Assembly (NCBI GenBank): GCA_038503035.1
Contig: JAVSML010024021.1
Span: forward strand, 250,312-314,311
Direction: 5' to 3'
DNA from: Crocodylus rhombifer
Taxonomy: Eukaryota; Chordata; Crocodylia; Crocodylidae
DNA: 64,000 bases
Each line of letters opens with the position of its first letter. The stretch's first letter is position 1. Position numbers and translations under genes: made by a program. The notes under the pieces are model-generated. The model was not told the origin of the DNA and did no database searches. It saw nothing but the letters and a program-made list of their open reading frames with translations. Shown here in pieces: positions 19,449-31,045 of this stretch.

Positions 19449-20681
19449 TGTCACAGGATCAAGGAGATGTCCTGTGACTAATATAGGGTTATGAAGTTGC
19501 CAATCACCGGGACAGCTCAGGTGTGGGTTGCCGCAGCAACCAGGTGTGGTCAGGTGACCAGAAGGGGGCAGGGCTGGGCCTTTATAAACATCCCAGGCCG
19601 GAGCCAGGGTAGCAGTTCCCTCTGGCAGCCGCAGGAGCAGGAGCAGGAGCTCTGCGGGCGAGCTGAGCAGCCCGGGTCGATGGTTGCAGCCTGACCACTC
19701 TGACGGGCTGCAAGGATGCAAGGGTAGGGAGAACCCTGATGGAGGTAGGGGAGAGAGCCAGCATAGAGCCGAGTGGGGATTATAAGCTCGGGGGCTTATG
19801 TTTGTGTTATAAGCCGGTAGGCTTCTTGTTTGTGTTGTAGCCACTTGGCTCATGGTTTTGTTATCGTTGTACTGGAGGACCGGGTGAGGCTGTAGGGGTG
19901 CGAGGAGGCCTCACGGGGGCTCCCCAGTAGCTTGGGGGTTCCCGGTGCCCAGCGGGGGCACAGTGAGCAGTGCCACAGTGGGCACAGCGTTTTGAGTCTC
20001 AGTGTGTGGGGTTTGTAGCCCCAGCTGCGGGAAGCGCGGCAAAGGCCCCAGAGGGGGTGAGAAGCGTGGCAAAGGCCCTAGAGGGGGCAACAAGCAGGGG
20101 AAGCATGAAACAGGCCCAGTGGGGCGAGGCCTGGGCACGGCAAGCCCAGAGGCGCCGGCTGTGGGGTGCAGGTTGCTGCACTGGCCCAGAGGCGCCAGTA
20201 ATGGGGTGCAGGTTGTTTAACCGGCCCAGAGGTGCTGGTAAAGGGGCGCCAGGTGTGTGACCACCCCAGGGGCACCAGTAAAGAGGGTGCCAGGGGCGTG
20301 ATAGGCCCAGGAGGATCGGCGAGGGGTGCCGGGGCGTGACAAGCCCCAGGGGGGCGCCAGGTGAGTGACAGGCCCGGGGGTGCCAGAGAGGGTGCCGGAG
20401 GGCAAGGACAGAGCAACATCCAGGAACAGCTGTGAGGCTTGGGGCCTGCTAAAGGGGAGGTAGGAGGCACGCATTGCCCATAAGGCTGGGGGTGTTGGAG
20501 CACCCCATTTGGAATGGAGGTAATACCAGCATGGTGTCAAGGTGAAAGTAGGCAGCCTCCCTCACTGAACTTTATAAGATCAAAGACATGGCGGGTGAGA
20601 AGGGGGTGCTGGATCACCTTAATTGGCATGGCAGGGGGCGCTAGTGAGCTTATGGCCGCTCGCAGGCCCCACTCCGTGACA
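19449..20681 (+). mobile_element. Solo LTR of a second retroviral family
   Basis: The segment begins TGTCACAGG, ends CCGTGACA and is flanked on both sides by GTTAT (19444-19448 and 20682-20686), a 5-bp target duplication. A TTTATAAA box at 19581-19588 with GC-rich sequence downstream fits a U3/R promoter and supports plus orientation. No internal viral genes or second LTR are present, so it is a solo LTR left by recombination. At 1233 bp it is longer than the neighbouring LTRs and differs in sequence, though both families end in GTGACA. It begins only 8 bases after the provirus target duplication. Confidence 0.8.
20030..20400 (+). repeat. GC-rich degenerate tandem repeats inside the solo LTR
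   Basis: Two kinds of repeat follow one another. Two or three copies of GGCAAAGGCCC(C/T)AGAGGGGG lie at about 20038-20095. Units of about 45-50 bp with CCCAGAGGCGCCAG and GGGGTGCAGGTTG phrases run from about 20145 to 20400. The many open frames across this region on both strands are by-products of the repeat. Confidence 0.6.
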
Positions 20682-20686
20682 GTTAT

Positions 20687-21776
20687 TACACGGTTTTTGT
20701 GTAATAATTTTGTGCCTTATTCCCTGTTCACTTAATTAATGGTGTAATAAGTAGGATCCAGCCACATGTGTTAAGACATGATTAAATGGTTAATCATGTC
20801 TTAAGTGTAACTTCTGTCAGGGGCCTTATTGTAATATCAAATTAATGCAAATAGTATGCCTTTCTGTAAGCAAAAATAAAAACCTCCTCTATAGTAATGC
20901 TGTAACTGGTTGTTTCTAAATCTGATAAAGTTTTAAGTGAGAACAAAATTTAACTGTGAAAGATCTTTATTTCCTTCAGCTTATTCTCCTCAGTCAGGGT
21001 ATAAGCCTATTCAGAATCCATTTCTGGAAAGGTAATTCATTTTTAAAAATTTAATATCTTCCTTTGAGCTAGGAAAATATGATGTATATAACAGAATAAA
21101 AATCAGTCAGAGTCTCATTAAACTTCAGCAGTCTTTTTGCCTATTTTCTCTTAAGGTAGCTGAATTGTGAAAAGTCTATTCTTCATGTCTCTCATCCTGA
21201 TATGACAAAATTCTACCTGAAAAATAGATAAAATGTATGCCTGCACAAAAGGACACTTCAAGACATACACATTAGCTAAACCCCTAAGAGGGAATTTAGT
21301 GAAGAATAGGTTCTAGAGTAGCCATTGGCAAAAGGGTGGATTTCATTCACTACAAATGCAGCTATGGAAGTTTAAATCAAGATTTAATTTCAAAGGTTTA
21401 AGGCTGTATATACATGTTACAAAGACCTAGAAGAATTTTCCCAGTTTTGTTTTATTGGTAACCCCCCCCCCGCCCCGACTACCTGAAGGCACCTGAACAG
21501 ACATTTCAATGCTGCACCCTTGAAGAGTAGAGTGATTTTAGCGCTCATGGTAATTAAGCCATGGGGCCCCTGTGCACACATCTTGGGGTTTTCTGCAGGA
21601 AAAACCCCCCTAAATCTCCCGTCTCTCTTATTAGAGACAGATAGCTACAGTGCACAAAGCAGTCCTGATTGTGGATCCAGACTGCTCAGTCAGACTGAAT
21701 TTCCCTGCTGCACAATTTGAAGATTGTGAAAGTGGCATGGTCTACCACATGCTTGGCTAGAGTAGTGGGCTAAATA
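20687..21776. other. AT-rich stretch with no recognised feature
   Basis: No coding motif or repeat boundary was seen. A C-run of about 16 bases containing one G lies near 21463-21478. Near 20770-20805 ACATGATTAA and TTAATCATGT form a small hairpin. Confidence 0.5.
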
Positions 21777-22049
21777 CAGACATTCAAAAAACCCATGGTG
21801 AAAGCACTCTAAGTATAAAGCACTATAAATGAGAGCATGGGCAAACTGAACAGATGTTTTTTGTTCAGTGAGGGGGCTGGAAACACATCTTCACTGGCCA
21901 CTTGGGGTGCTCCTGCATGCCTCCCAGAGGGTTTCCCAAGAAGCCCCTCTCCCCAGCCCTGCCCCCCCACCAGATGGTGACTGTCAGCAGTGGCTGGGGG
22001 GAGATGAGGAGACCCCTTTCCTGTGGCCCCCCTGCCACAGCCTAGCAGA

Positions 22050-22720
22050 ATGAGAGACCCCTGAAAGCCCTTCCCCTGTAGATGCTCTACCAAGCAGCAG
22101 TTTGCTGCTACCTGACCTGAGCTACTGTGGGGGGAAAAGACCCTGAACCCCTCTCCCTATAGGCCCCCCACTCAGGCTGCTCTGTGATGTGGTGCAGTAG
22201 AAGCAGGTGTGGGAAGAGAGACCCCCTCCCCACATGCCAAGCAGCAGTATGCCGCAGCCTGGCCAGGGTTGCTCCAAGGGGGAAGAGACCCTAAACATCT
22301 CTCCCCATGGCACCCCTCCTCACCCCGACTGCACTTCACTGTGGCCTAGCAGGGGCAGCTGTGGGGAGAGAGAGCCCAGACTCCACTCTGGGATGCATTG
22401 CAGCATGGCTCAGCAGGGGTAGCTGCAGGGAACTATATGCTGGACCCCTCTCCCCACAGCCCCCACACTTGGGCTGCACTTTGGTGGGGCCAAGCAGGAA
22501 CAGCTGTGGGGAGAGGGACGCCAGAGCCTCCCACAGCCCTGCTCCTCTAACCTAAAGCACTAAATATGTGGCATGCCCCTGCTTGGCCTGGACTGCTGCA
22601 GGGGGATAGATCCTGGATTGTTTTCCCCACAGTCTCCCCAGCCAAGTTGTGGCACAACATGGGGCTGGGGTGGCTGTGGAGACAGAAACCGACCTTCCCC
22701 CCACTGGCAAGGCTGTATAC
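22050..22720. repeat. Degenerate GC-rich minisatellite of about 100-bp units
   Basis: Phrases such as AGCAGGGGCAGCTGTGGGGAGAGAGA, seen here as variants around AGCAG...GCTGTGGGGAGAG, and CCCCTCTCCCCA recur at intervals of about 90-110 bases. Examples are near 22115, 22195, 22255, 22350, 22415 and 22495. Units have diverged strongly. Overlapping open frames on both strands come from this repeat and are not genes. Confidence 0.55.
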
Positions 22721-22855
22721 TGGGATGGAATCAGAGGCTGTCACTGACTAGGTTCAATGACAGCCAAGGGGCAGGACCAGTCCAGGCTCAGAGAGCAAAG
22801 GAGCTCCGCCTGAGGGTAGACCAAAGCCCCATATAATACTGCCTTAGATGGTGGT

Positions 22856-22961
22856 GATTATGCTCTAAGTTAACCCTCAATGGGATCTGATACATCCACT
22901 TGATAACAGAAAGTGCTTTAGGTTCATACATGTCGATCATGGGTTAACTTAGAGCATGATC
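22856..22961. repeat. Inverted repeat, 21-bp arms
   Basis: The arm at 22856-22876 (GATTATGCTCTAAG...CCC) matches the inverse of 22941-22961 at 20 of 21 positions, with a 64-base spacer. It sits near the right end of the candidate element 21777-22997. Confidence 0.85.
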
Positions 22962-25756
22962 TGCAACTTTTAAAGCACTCAGAGTTATGAATGTCTGTTC
23001 GGTTACAGCTTTAGAGCAGTTTTTGCCTGTTTAATGTGTGATGTGTGTAACATCTGTATCTAGAGTCTAGTGAGTGACATACTATCTCCCTTTGGGGGAA
23101 GTAGGGGGAACAAAGCATCGTGGACTGCTGGAGCACTGTGCTGTAGCATCTCTTGGAGATATTCAGTCTCTTGGGAGAAACTCTCAACAGTGATTTAAAC
23201 CTAGGTTTTCCCAGGTTATTTTTCTCCTGGGCCAGCCATTTTTGCTCTCGGAGAAAAATCCTGAACATCTCAACACTTGTTGATTTCTCCTAGGAAAGCA
23301 GTCCCTGTCCCAGGAAAAACTGCCTGCCTGCATGAGGCCTAAGTCTTCACAGGCTTGTTGACATTCCAAAATTATGCAATATTTTGGGATCCTCTCAAAA
23401 GCCCTCATCCATTCCAAAGTTTCTTTATTCCCCGCCTCCTCTACCTCCCCACACACTTAATCAGTATTATAAATGGTTCTTCTGTTTTATAATATGCAAA
23501 TAATTTCATTTAGCCACATATATGCTCAAATTCTCTTCTTGACTACATAATTACAGTCATTTTTCCAGCATGAGATTAGCCTGGCACAAATTAGATGAAA
23601 ATTTTGCCCAGAAACATACCCTGTAGAAATAAAGAGAGAATAGGCGTAGCCTGGCAGTTTTATTAACCTGTTATCAAGTCTTCCCTACCTAGATTGAAAA
23701 AATGGTAAATAAATCATTAGTCCTCAAAAAGACAAGCGAAGTTTTAGTAGCTCTGTAATCAAATACTTTAATTCTGAAGTTTGCTTTCATTCTGGTGTAG
23801 CATGAAATTGAATCCCTTTAAAAAAAATTCTCTCACAAGTACACCCCACCACCTTCCAGAATGCCAGTGGTCTGGTGGCCACAGCATTCAGCTAGGATGG
23901 GATAGACTCATGTTCAGGTCCTAGCTTTATATAAGGCAAAGCAGAACTTGAATCCAGGTCTCCTATGGTTTAAAAGAGCATCCTAAACACTAGTGTTTGC
24001 ATGCCTATTTCCCAGTACTCCTGGTCCTTAGTAAGCTTTCCAATACAAGCTTCAAACTGTTGAAACTTACATGTTTAATTGAAATCAGAATGTTCTTTCA
24101 ATGGAAAAATGTCGTGTCATTTTTTTCAAGCAACCCTAATTTAAGGATTTGCCAAGATGTAATAACTAATTTATATTCAGCAAAAAGATATCTGGCATTA
24201 AAACAGACACTACTATAATGTGATTTATGTACCAGTAGTTTAAAGACATACATTCCTTAGCAAACGTGTTTTAAAAAAATCACATAATAATAATGATTTA
24301 AAAACATTCTCACTTTCAAGAAAATATAAGCCCATGATTCAAAAGGATTAACAATTTTCAAAAAAGTTATATTGAATATTTACCACTCTCACAAATCAAT
24401 GCATATTTATGCTCTTCACTCCATTCCCTATTTGCCTGCGAGGAGTAGGATTCTTGTTCTAACAGGTGCCAACAGTTTACAATCCAAGAATTTAGGGTGC
24501 TGTTTGCTTTGGCTTGCCAGTTTTGTTTTAATAAGATTTTTGGTAATCATGTCAACTTCTTGTCTGTTGGCAGTTCTGAAGTCATTGTCTAGCCATTGCC
24601 AGTGGGAAATATATTTCAGTTGTATTAAAATATAATTACAATTGTATGTCATAAATCTATGGCAGCATGTGGGTTTTGATGCTCCCATACTTAGTGAATG
24701 TGGGATGGAGAAAAGAAATGTAAACTGGGTAATATAATAGGATTTAATTTTAAAGCATGCACAGATAGCTTCATAACAGCTTGTAGGGGTAAGTTAATAT
24801 TGCACATAGCTCTGCCTCATGACTACCCTAGAAAGATCACTTGTAATATAATTAAGCCGAGATTCTGATTTAGTCTGAACACATATTCACAATAAACTGT
24901 TCCTCAGATTAATTAGCACTTTGTTGCAATTTTACTCGGGTGAAATGGGGGGAAAAATGATGTTTTCCTACTACAATCTTTTTTTTTTTGGCTCTAATTA
25001 CTTGTATTTAATGTTTGACAAGGAAAAAAGACTTTTATCACTTTTTTAAAAAGCCAAAGAATAATACATTATTTAAGAATTTTTAGTTACAGGATTTATG
25101 GAAAGCAAGAAACTACTGTAGCATATATGTGGGTCAATACTGTTGATATTTTGTAGTGATTATGTTATCACTTATCTGTCAAATATTATTCAATTACAAT
25201 TATTTACAATTTACAAGAAATCAAGCCCGTTGTTATTTCCTAGTCCAGTCATTATTCAAACTTAGACCTGAAGTTGCTGAACATTATGTGTATGAAGTCC
25301 ATGGAAATCAAGAGTGCTCAGATCATCGTAAGTTCCAACTACTCAGGTGGTCTAATAAAAGGTATCACATCTACCCAGACAACCTTGCCTGCCTATGTCC
25401 TTAGACCTATGCAGCTACAACCAAAAACCCCAGATCATCATAAGACGGGATACGATGAGTCTACTTTTTATATATTAGAGATATTATTTGCTATAATCTT
25501 AATGTGAATGTCCAAAATTTGACCCACAAAAAGCAAAAGGAAAAAAAAGTAAAGAGAAAAGAAAAAAGAAATGCATCTATTCTGTTAGTTTTTCTACTTT
25601 TCTTCTGAGTCATACATCGATATAAAACCTGAATATCAGCAAAATTATTTCTTATTAGCATTGTTACAAATGAAAGGATAGTAAAGTTTGATTCCACAAG
25701 TGTCAGTTTGGCCAATTCACATAAATAAATAATTGGCACAACATGCATTCAAATAT

Positions 25757-25845
25757 ATATATATATATAGTTAAAATAGGATTAAACACACACACTTATA
25801 TACACATATACATATATATTATATAATTAGACTAAGATTATATAT
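25757..25845. repeat. AT/CA microsatellite cluster
   Basis: An (AT)n tract near 25757-25769 is followed by ACACACAC at about 25788 and further TATATA stretches up to about 25845. Confidence 0.8.
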
Positions 25846-27040
25846 TTATACAAATATATCATCTTATTTTTATTAGGAAAAACACAGGTTAATAGAACTC
25901 TAGTAATAATAATTCTGGCTTTCATACATGTATTTTATTTCCTGTGTATGATTTTTGAGTAGTTGTGCTATTATCAGAAACATCATATAGAAATTGCACT
26001 TTATCTAAATCAACATTACAGTGACCATCACAGTTATCACAAATGAAGTGGAAAATTAGTTAAATGGGGGCAGATCAAGAGACATATGGAGCATTTTTAG
26101 AATCAGGCATGGAACACAGCAAGGGAAGCAAAAACATAAATTCTTTTCAGATGAAACTTCCCATTTTGAAGAATTCAAAATAGACATGAACTTGTTGATT
26201 AATGGTTGCTTTCTCTTGTTATCTCAAATTTTGTTAACTTAATTCCAAATCCATCCATCTTTACCATATAGACCAAATCTTTCACAGTATAGGGAAACCA
26301 TAAGAACTTGATTCTGCTAATACTTATGTACTTAATATTATGCACAATAGCATTGCTAATGAAGCCATGAATCAAGATTAGAATGCATCTAGGTGTTTCT
26401 AGGACTGGGAACTCGTAATTTCTTCCAGGATTCTTATTGTGAAGTCTTGATCTAAATCTTACTTTATATTAACTACTACTCTTATTGTACGATTTGGATA
26501 ATTCCAAGGATTATTTCCATAAAAAAAAAATCTATTAAAAACTTGTGTAGGAGTATATTTCTAATCTAAAACCTAGTCAGAAAATGCAGATATTTTGAAA
26601 CTACAAATATTATTGAAGGAACATGCACATATCAGAGAAACATTATTTAGAAAGTTTTCCCTGTTCCAAGACCAAGTTACATGCCCAACCCAGAGTATTC
26701 AATAGCCTGTTCACACAGAGAATTTACTTGAGATGCGGGAGAGTCCAGTGTCTAGACATTCATCTAAATTAGGCGCACAAAAACAAACAAACCAACCAAC
26801 CAAAAACCCCTCTGAATTAATGTCTCAGTTCCCAGGCAACAGCCCATTGCCCCAGGCTGTTGATTATTTTGTGGTTTGTGGAGTTCACCTTCTTCCACCT
26901 TCCTCCTCACCCTGCCCAAACACGAATGGAAATATTTTGTTCCAGTTTTAATATGAAACCCAAGATTTTTTTTTTGGATAGGAAAACCATTCACTATTTA
27001 CTCTAATCAGCCTCAAAAGCAGGAAAGGATAACAGATACT

Positions 27041-27058
27041 GTAGAAAGTACTTTCTAC
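27041..27058. repeat. Perfect 18-bp palindrome
   Basis: GTAGAAAGTACTTTCTAC equals its own reverse complement. No function can be assigned. Confidence 0.9.
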
Positions 27059-30000
27059 AAAGAGAGGTTACGTATGTCACATAGATCTCCTGTGATACTG
27101 AAATAAGGTAAGCTGCTAATGATTATATATTCTCTGAAAGGACAAAAAAAAATCTTCACAAAGGGTGAGACTTGGTACTGTATTAGTAGATAAGATACCA
27201 AACATCACCAAGAGTTATCACCTTATTGTAAGTGCATTTCACTCGCCATCAGTGATATATAGATTGCTATAGCCCTATACTTTTATTTTCATTCTACTGC
27301 AGAACAGATTTTGAAGGGCATTTAAATCTACTTCTCAAAAATCCATCCTAATGAAACTTCTTAGCTGTGGTGCCCTTTTCCTTTTGAAGATGTTTCATAT
27401 TTGGGGAGTCATGCATTTGAAACAGCTACCAATCAAGCCAGAAAAATCTTGCTTCATTTGCTTTTTCAGTTATAAATTATGACCACACTTATATGATTAA
27501 TCCAGGAAGAAGATTTGGTATGAGACGCACAGTCTAATTGGGGTGTAAATCATGCAGCTGGTTATAACTTTGATTGATATAACAATAATAGATGATTATA
27601 TTTTCTGTACTTGTTTTGCATGCTTAAGATAATGCTAAATTAATGCTTGTTTGGTAGCCTCTACATACCAGTAGTTGTAAGCTACTGCCAGAAAGCTACT
27701 AATCACTCTCAGCAAAGCTAACTGTCAAGCAGTTCAGAAATCTTATATATACTATTTAGAAATGCCAGCTAATGCAAAACCACAAAGGCACAACTATTCA
27801 TCAAAGCATTTTAGGCACATGAGTAATTCCATTTCCTTTCAACAAAGCAATTAAGCACATGCTGAAGTCCCTGCAGGTGCTTAATAGATAAGCATGTGCC
27901 TTTTATTGTTTTGCTGAATGTAGTACTACAGAGATATAGTCCATTTTCCATTTGTTTTTCAGATTTTCTCTCCATTTTTAAATGGCTTCTAGATTCAAAT
28001 TCAGTGGAAGATGCACAGTGATAGCAGCTGAACCTTAGAATCCAAAAAACAAAGTATTTGTCTGAAATGTTTTCATATGGCTGAGAAATATACATGGAAC
28101 AAGTACTGAAGTCAATTATATTCACTTTCAGTTCCTGGTAGAATGTCAGTTTGTCTCTACAGCGCAGTACAAAATTTAGGAAGCCAAAATAAGGAGCAGG
28201 TGCAATCCATATTGTGATGATCTAAAGATAACTGTGATCATAATTGCAACTGCATTTTTATTTGGTGAATGTTGAACATAAAATAATTCCTGGACTTAAC
28301 AGACAGTTTGCATTTTGATTCATATCACATCAGTACTCACTCCCATTTAAGCCTATTAGTTCTCCCAGATCTGTAAACTTATTTACAGCACACAGGGAGG
28401 AAGCAAAAAGTTCTATTCATCTTCAGAATTTTGTAAATTGCTCTCCACTCCTTCCCAGATGCTGAGTGTGCCCCTGAGTGATGAGAAAATTTATTCCAGC
28501 AGTCCAGACAGAGACATGCAAGACTCAGGTTTCATTCCTTGCGCTGCTACAGTCATCTTGTGCAACCTTGGGAAAACCAGTATTTCTCAGTAATTCATTT
28601 CTCTCGCTATAAAATGGGGATATTACAGAACGTTACAATTGTGAGGACTGATGCATTTATGAGTTGTGAGACGCTTGCTTACTCACATATTACTACAGGC
28701 ATTTATATAGTCATTATTAATCTAGATAGACTACTTATAAGGCAATTGAGCTATTTCACACTTGCTGCAAAATTAAATTTTGTTCTGATATTCTGAAATT
28801 AAGTACTTTCAAATAGATAAATATTCAGATGAGCCAGAACAAAACCCCTGAATCTGGCTGCATGTGAATTCTTCATTGGTTCAACGTTTAAAACCCGATT
28901 CAAGCAGCTCCTGCATTGGGGCTGCACACTAACCCCTCAGGCTGAATGAAGATCACAGGCTACCAGCTGGACAGCCCCTGCTGAGAACACTAGAAACTGA
29001 AGAACACCTGTAATCTGGATCTAAAACTTGATTCATCTTTTTTGGGAACCAAGATATACACTGTCTGCTGAAATTAAATAAACACAGATAGGCTTTTTCA
29101 GGAACATAAAAAAATAAAACCAAAACTTTTAAGGGAGTCATAGAAGTATGCTCTTTATTTGTATTTTATTTCCGTGCAGCATATAACACTAGACCCTAGC
29201 ATGGTAAGGTATGAAATCTATCTTTTGGGCTACTGAATGTTGTTGATATACACAATCAAATCAGCAATCAGCACATCTTTATTTACTGATGGTATTGTAG
29301 TAAATTGGTTGCATTTCAGAGAATTCAGGGTTTGGGGGTTTTTTATTTGTTTTTTAATGCCCTACAGGACAACAGTGAGTAATTTATTTTACCATACTGA
29401 GAACTGAATCACTGCAAAAAGTAATCTGCTCAAGACACTTTTACATCTATGGGAGCTAGAATTTATAAAGCCCTGAAAAAATAATTAAATTTCAGCTGTG
29501 TAACATCACCACTTTCAAGAAAACAAGTATTTTTGTAAAAGTATGTTCATATTTCCTCTAAATTCTAGGCATATCTAATCTTGCTTGTCAATGAGACTGG
29601 AGATGTCTAATTCAGATATTAAGATCCTTTTTACGATATTCCTTTTTTAATTTCTTTTGTCCTTTTCCTCCATATTTGCTTCCTGTCATCACTGGAACTG
29701 TGAAAGGGATCTGAATTTTAAAAAGAAGTCACTACACTGAACACACAAGTTTCTTCCTGGAGAATGAATATGGGGAAGAATGAATCACATGCAACTATAT
29801 TTATTTCAGTTCTCATTACACTTCTGGAGGAAACTGAGATACTATGATGAAAAGGACAATAAAAAGCCTGAATACAATGGAAGAAGACAGTGACTTTCAA
29901 CCAGCCCCAGAACATCACTGGCAAAAGCTCAAAAAAACTGAAGGAAAAACTAAGCTGGCAGGCATGACTGGCTTATGCCCATGGAGTGGGAAAGACATTA

Positions 30001-30784
30001 AAGGAGTCATACCATTAGGAATCCAAGTTGTTTAATCACAAATACAAGGCTGCTTAGTGGGGTAATACAGTCAGAGTGGCTATTGGTGTAGACCTGGGTG
30101 GCAGTCAAGAAGCAAGAGTCTCTTCCAACAGCCTAGAACTGGAAGCTCAGCCTTGCATTACCATCTCTTACAGGATGCCCAGCCTGGATGACTATGTCTT
30201 CATCTGAACTGATGAACAGGGCAATAGAGGTATACTAAAAACTTTGCAAAGTTGGAAGCAACAGACAAACAACCAACCTACCTATCTGGGAAGGTCACAT
30301 CAAAAAGTGTTTGATGGAGTCAGGCAAATGGACACGGAGTGGTACAATAGCCAAACAGTTACCAACTGGATCTCAATACTGACAGCATGGGACATATCCA
30401 TGATCAGGAAGACAAAACAGTAATATTTGTATTTCTACTATTTTTCAGGGTTCAACTGGAAGGTGCTGCTTAAACGTAGACTGCTTATCCCCCTTAGCTT
30501 CAGACTGGCTATGGAGCATGGCTCACACACCTTCTTTCTCTGTCCACAAGTTGAATGTTTACATTTACAAGCAGGCCAGTGTTTCAAGAATCAGCTCTGC
30601 ACACATGAGAAGTCAGGACTTCATTTCAAGACCTGGGTTGTGAACAGTTCTACTAGACTAAAATAGAAATCTCAAAGTAAATTCTTATTATTCTTTTGCA
30701 TTTTTTTCCCCACAAATCTAGAATATATTTAATTCATTATTGAGAGAGTGGCATCACCTTCCATTTCTGCTTTAAAGATAGATT

Positions 30785-31045
30785 TCATAGACATCAGGGC
30801 TGGAAGGGACCTCGGGAGATCATCGAGTCCAGCTCCCTGCCCAAAGGGCAGGAAATCAGCTGGGGTCATAGGATCCGAGCAAGATAAGCATCCAATCTAC
30901 TCTTGAAGGTGTTCAACGTAGGTGCTTCAACCACCTCTGCTGGCAGACTGTTCCAGACCCTGGGGGCTCGGACAGTAAAGAAATTCTTCCTTATGTCCAG
31001 CCTGAAACAGTCTTGCAGGAGTTTGTGACCGTTCGACCTAGTCAT
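30785..31045 (-). mobile_element. CR1 LINE 3' fragment, reverse strand
   Basis: Read on the minus strand, this matches the C-terminus of ORF2, the UTR and the tail of the CR1 at about 14440-14697. Landmarks include the AGGAAGAAT TTCTTTACTGTCCG part, the AGCACCT...AACACCTTCAAGAGTA part, the GCCCTTTGGGCAG hairpin, and the terminal TCTATGAAA. It is severely 5'-truncated, the usual result of incomplete reverse transcription, and it is a close relative of the copy in the provirus. Confidence 0.9.

Larger units (their letters stand above)
21777..22997. mobile_element. Candidate DNA-transposon-like element with 10-bp inverted ends
   Basis: CAGACATTCA at 21777-21786 and its exact inverse TGAATGTCTG at 22988-22997 could be terminal inverted repeats. 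AAGCACT-type sequence follows each end. Between them lie a GC-rich minisatellite (about 22050-22720) and a strong inverted repeat (22856-22961). No 8-bp or other target duplication was found, so the ends are tentative. No transposase is encoded. A fragment with the same GCTCTAAGTTAACC phrase lies at 7236-7249. Confidence 0.4.
22998..30784. other. Long AT-rich intergenic or intronic stretch
   Basis: No gene could be supported in almost 8 kb. The stretch has AT microsatellite runs at about 25757-25830, an A-run near 26521, a perfect palindrome at 27041-27058 and only short, domain-free open frames. Some parts may be ancient repeats too decayed to name by eye. Confidence 0.5.

Noticed and set aside
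22050..22720. Possible CpG-island promoter
   Set aside because: The region is GC-rich but poor in CpG and made of degenerate tandem units, with no gene beside it.
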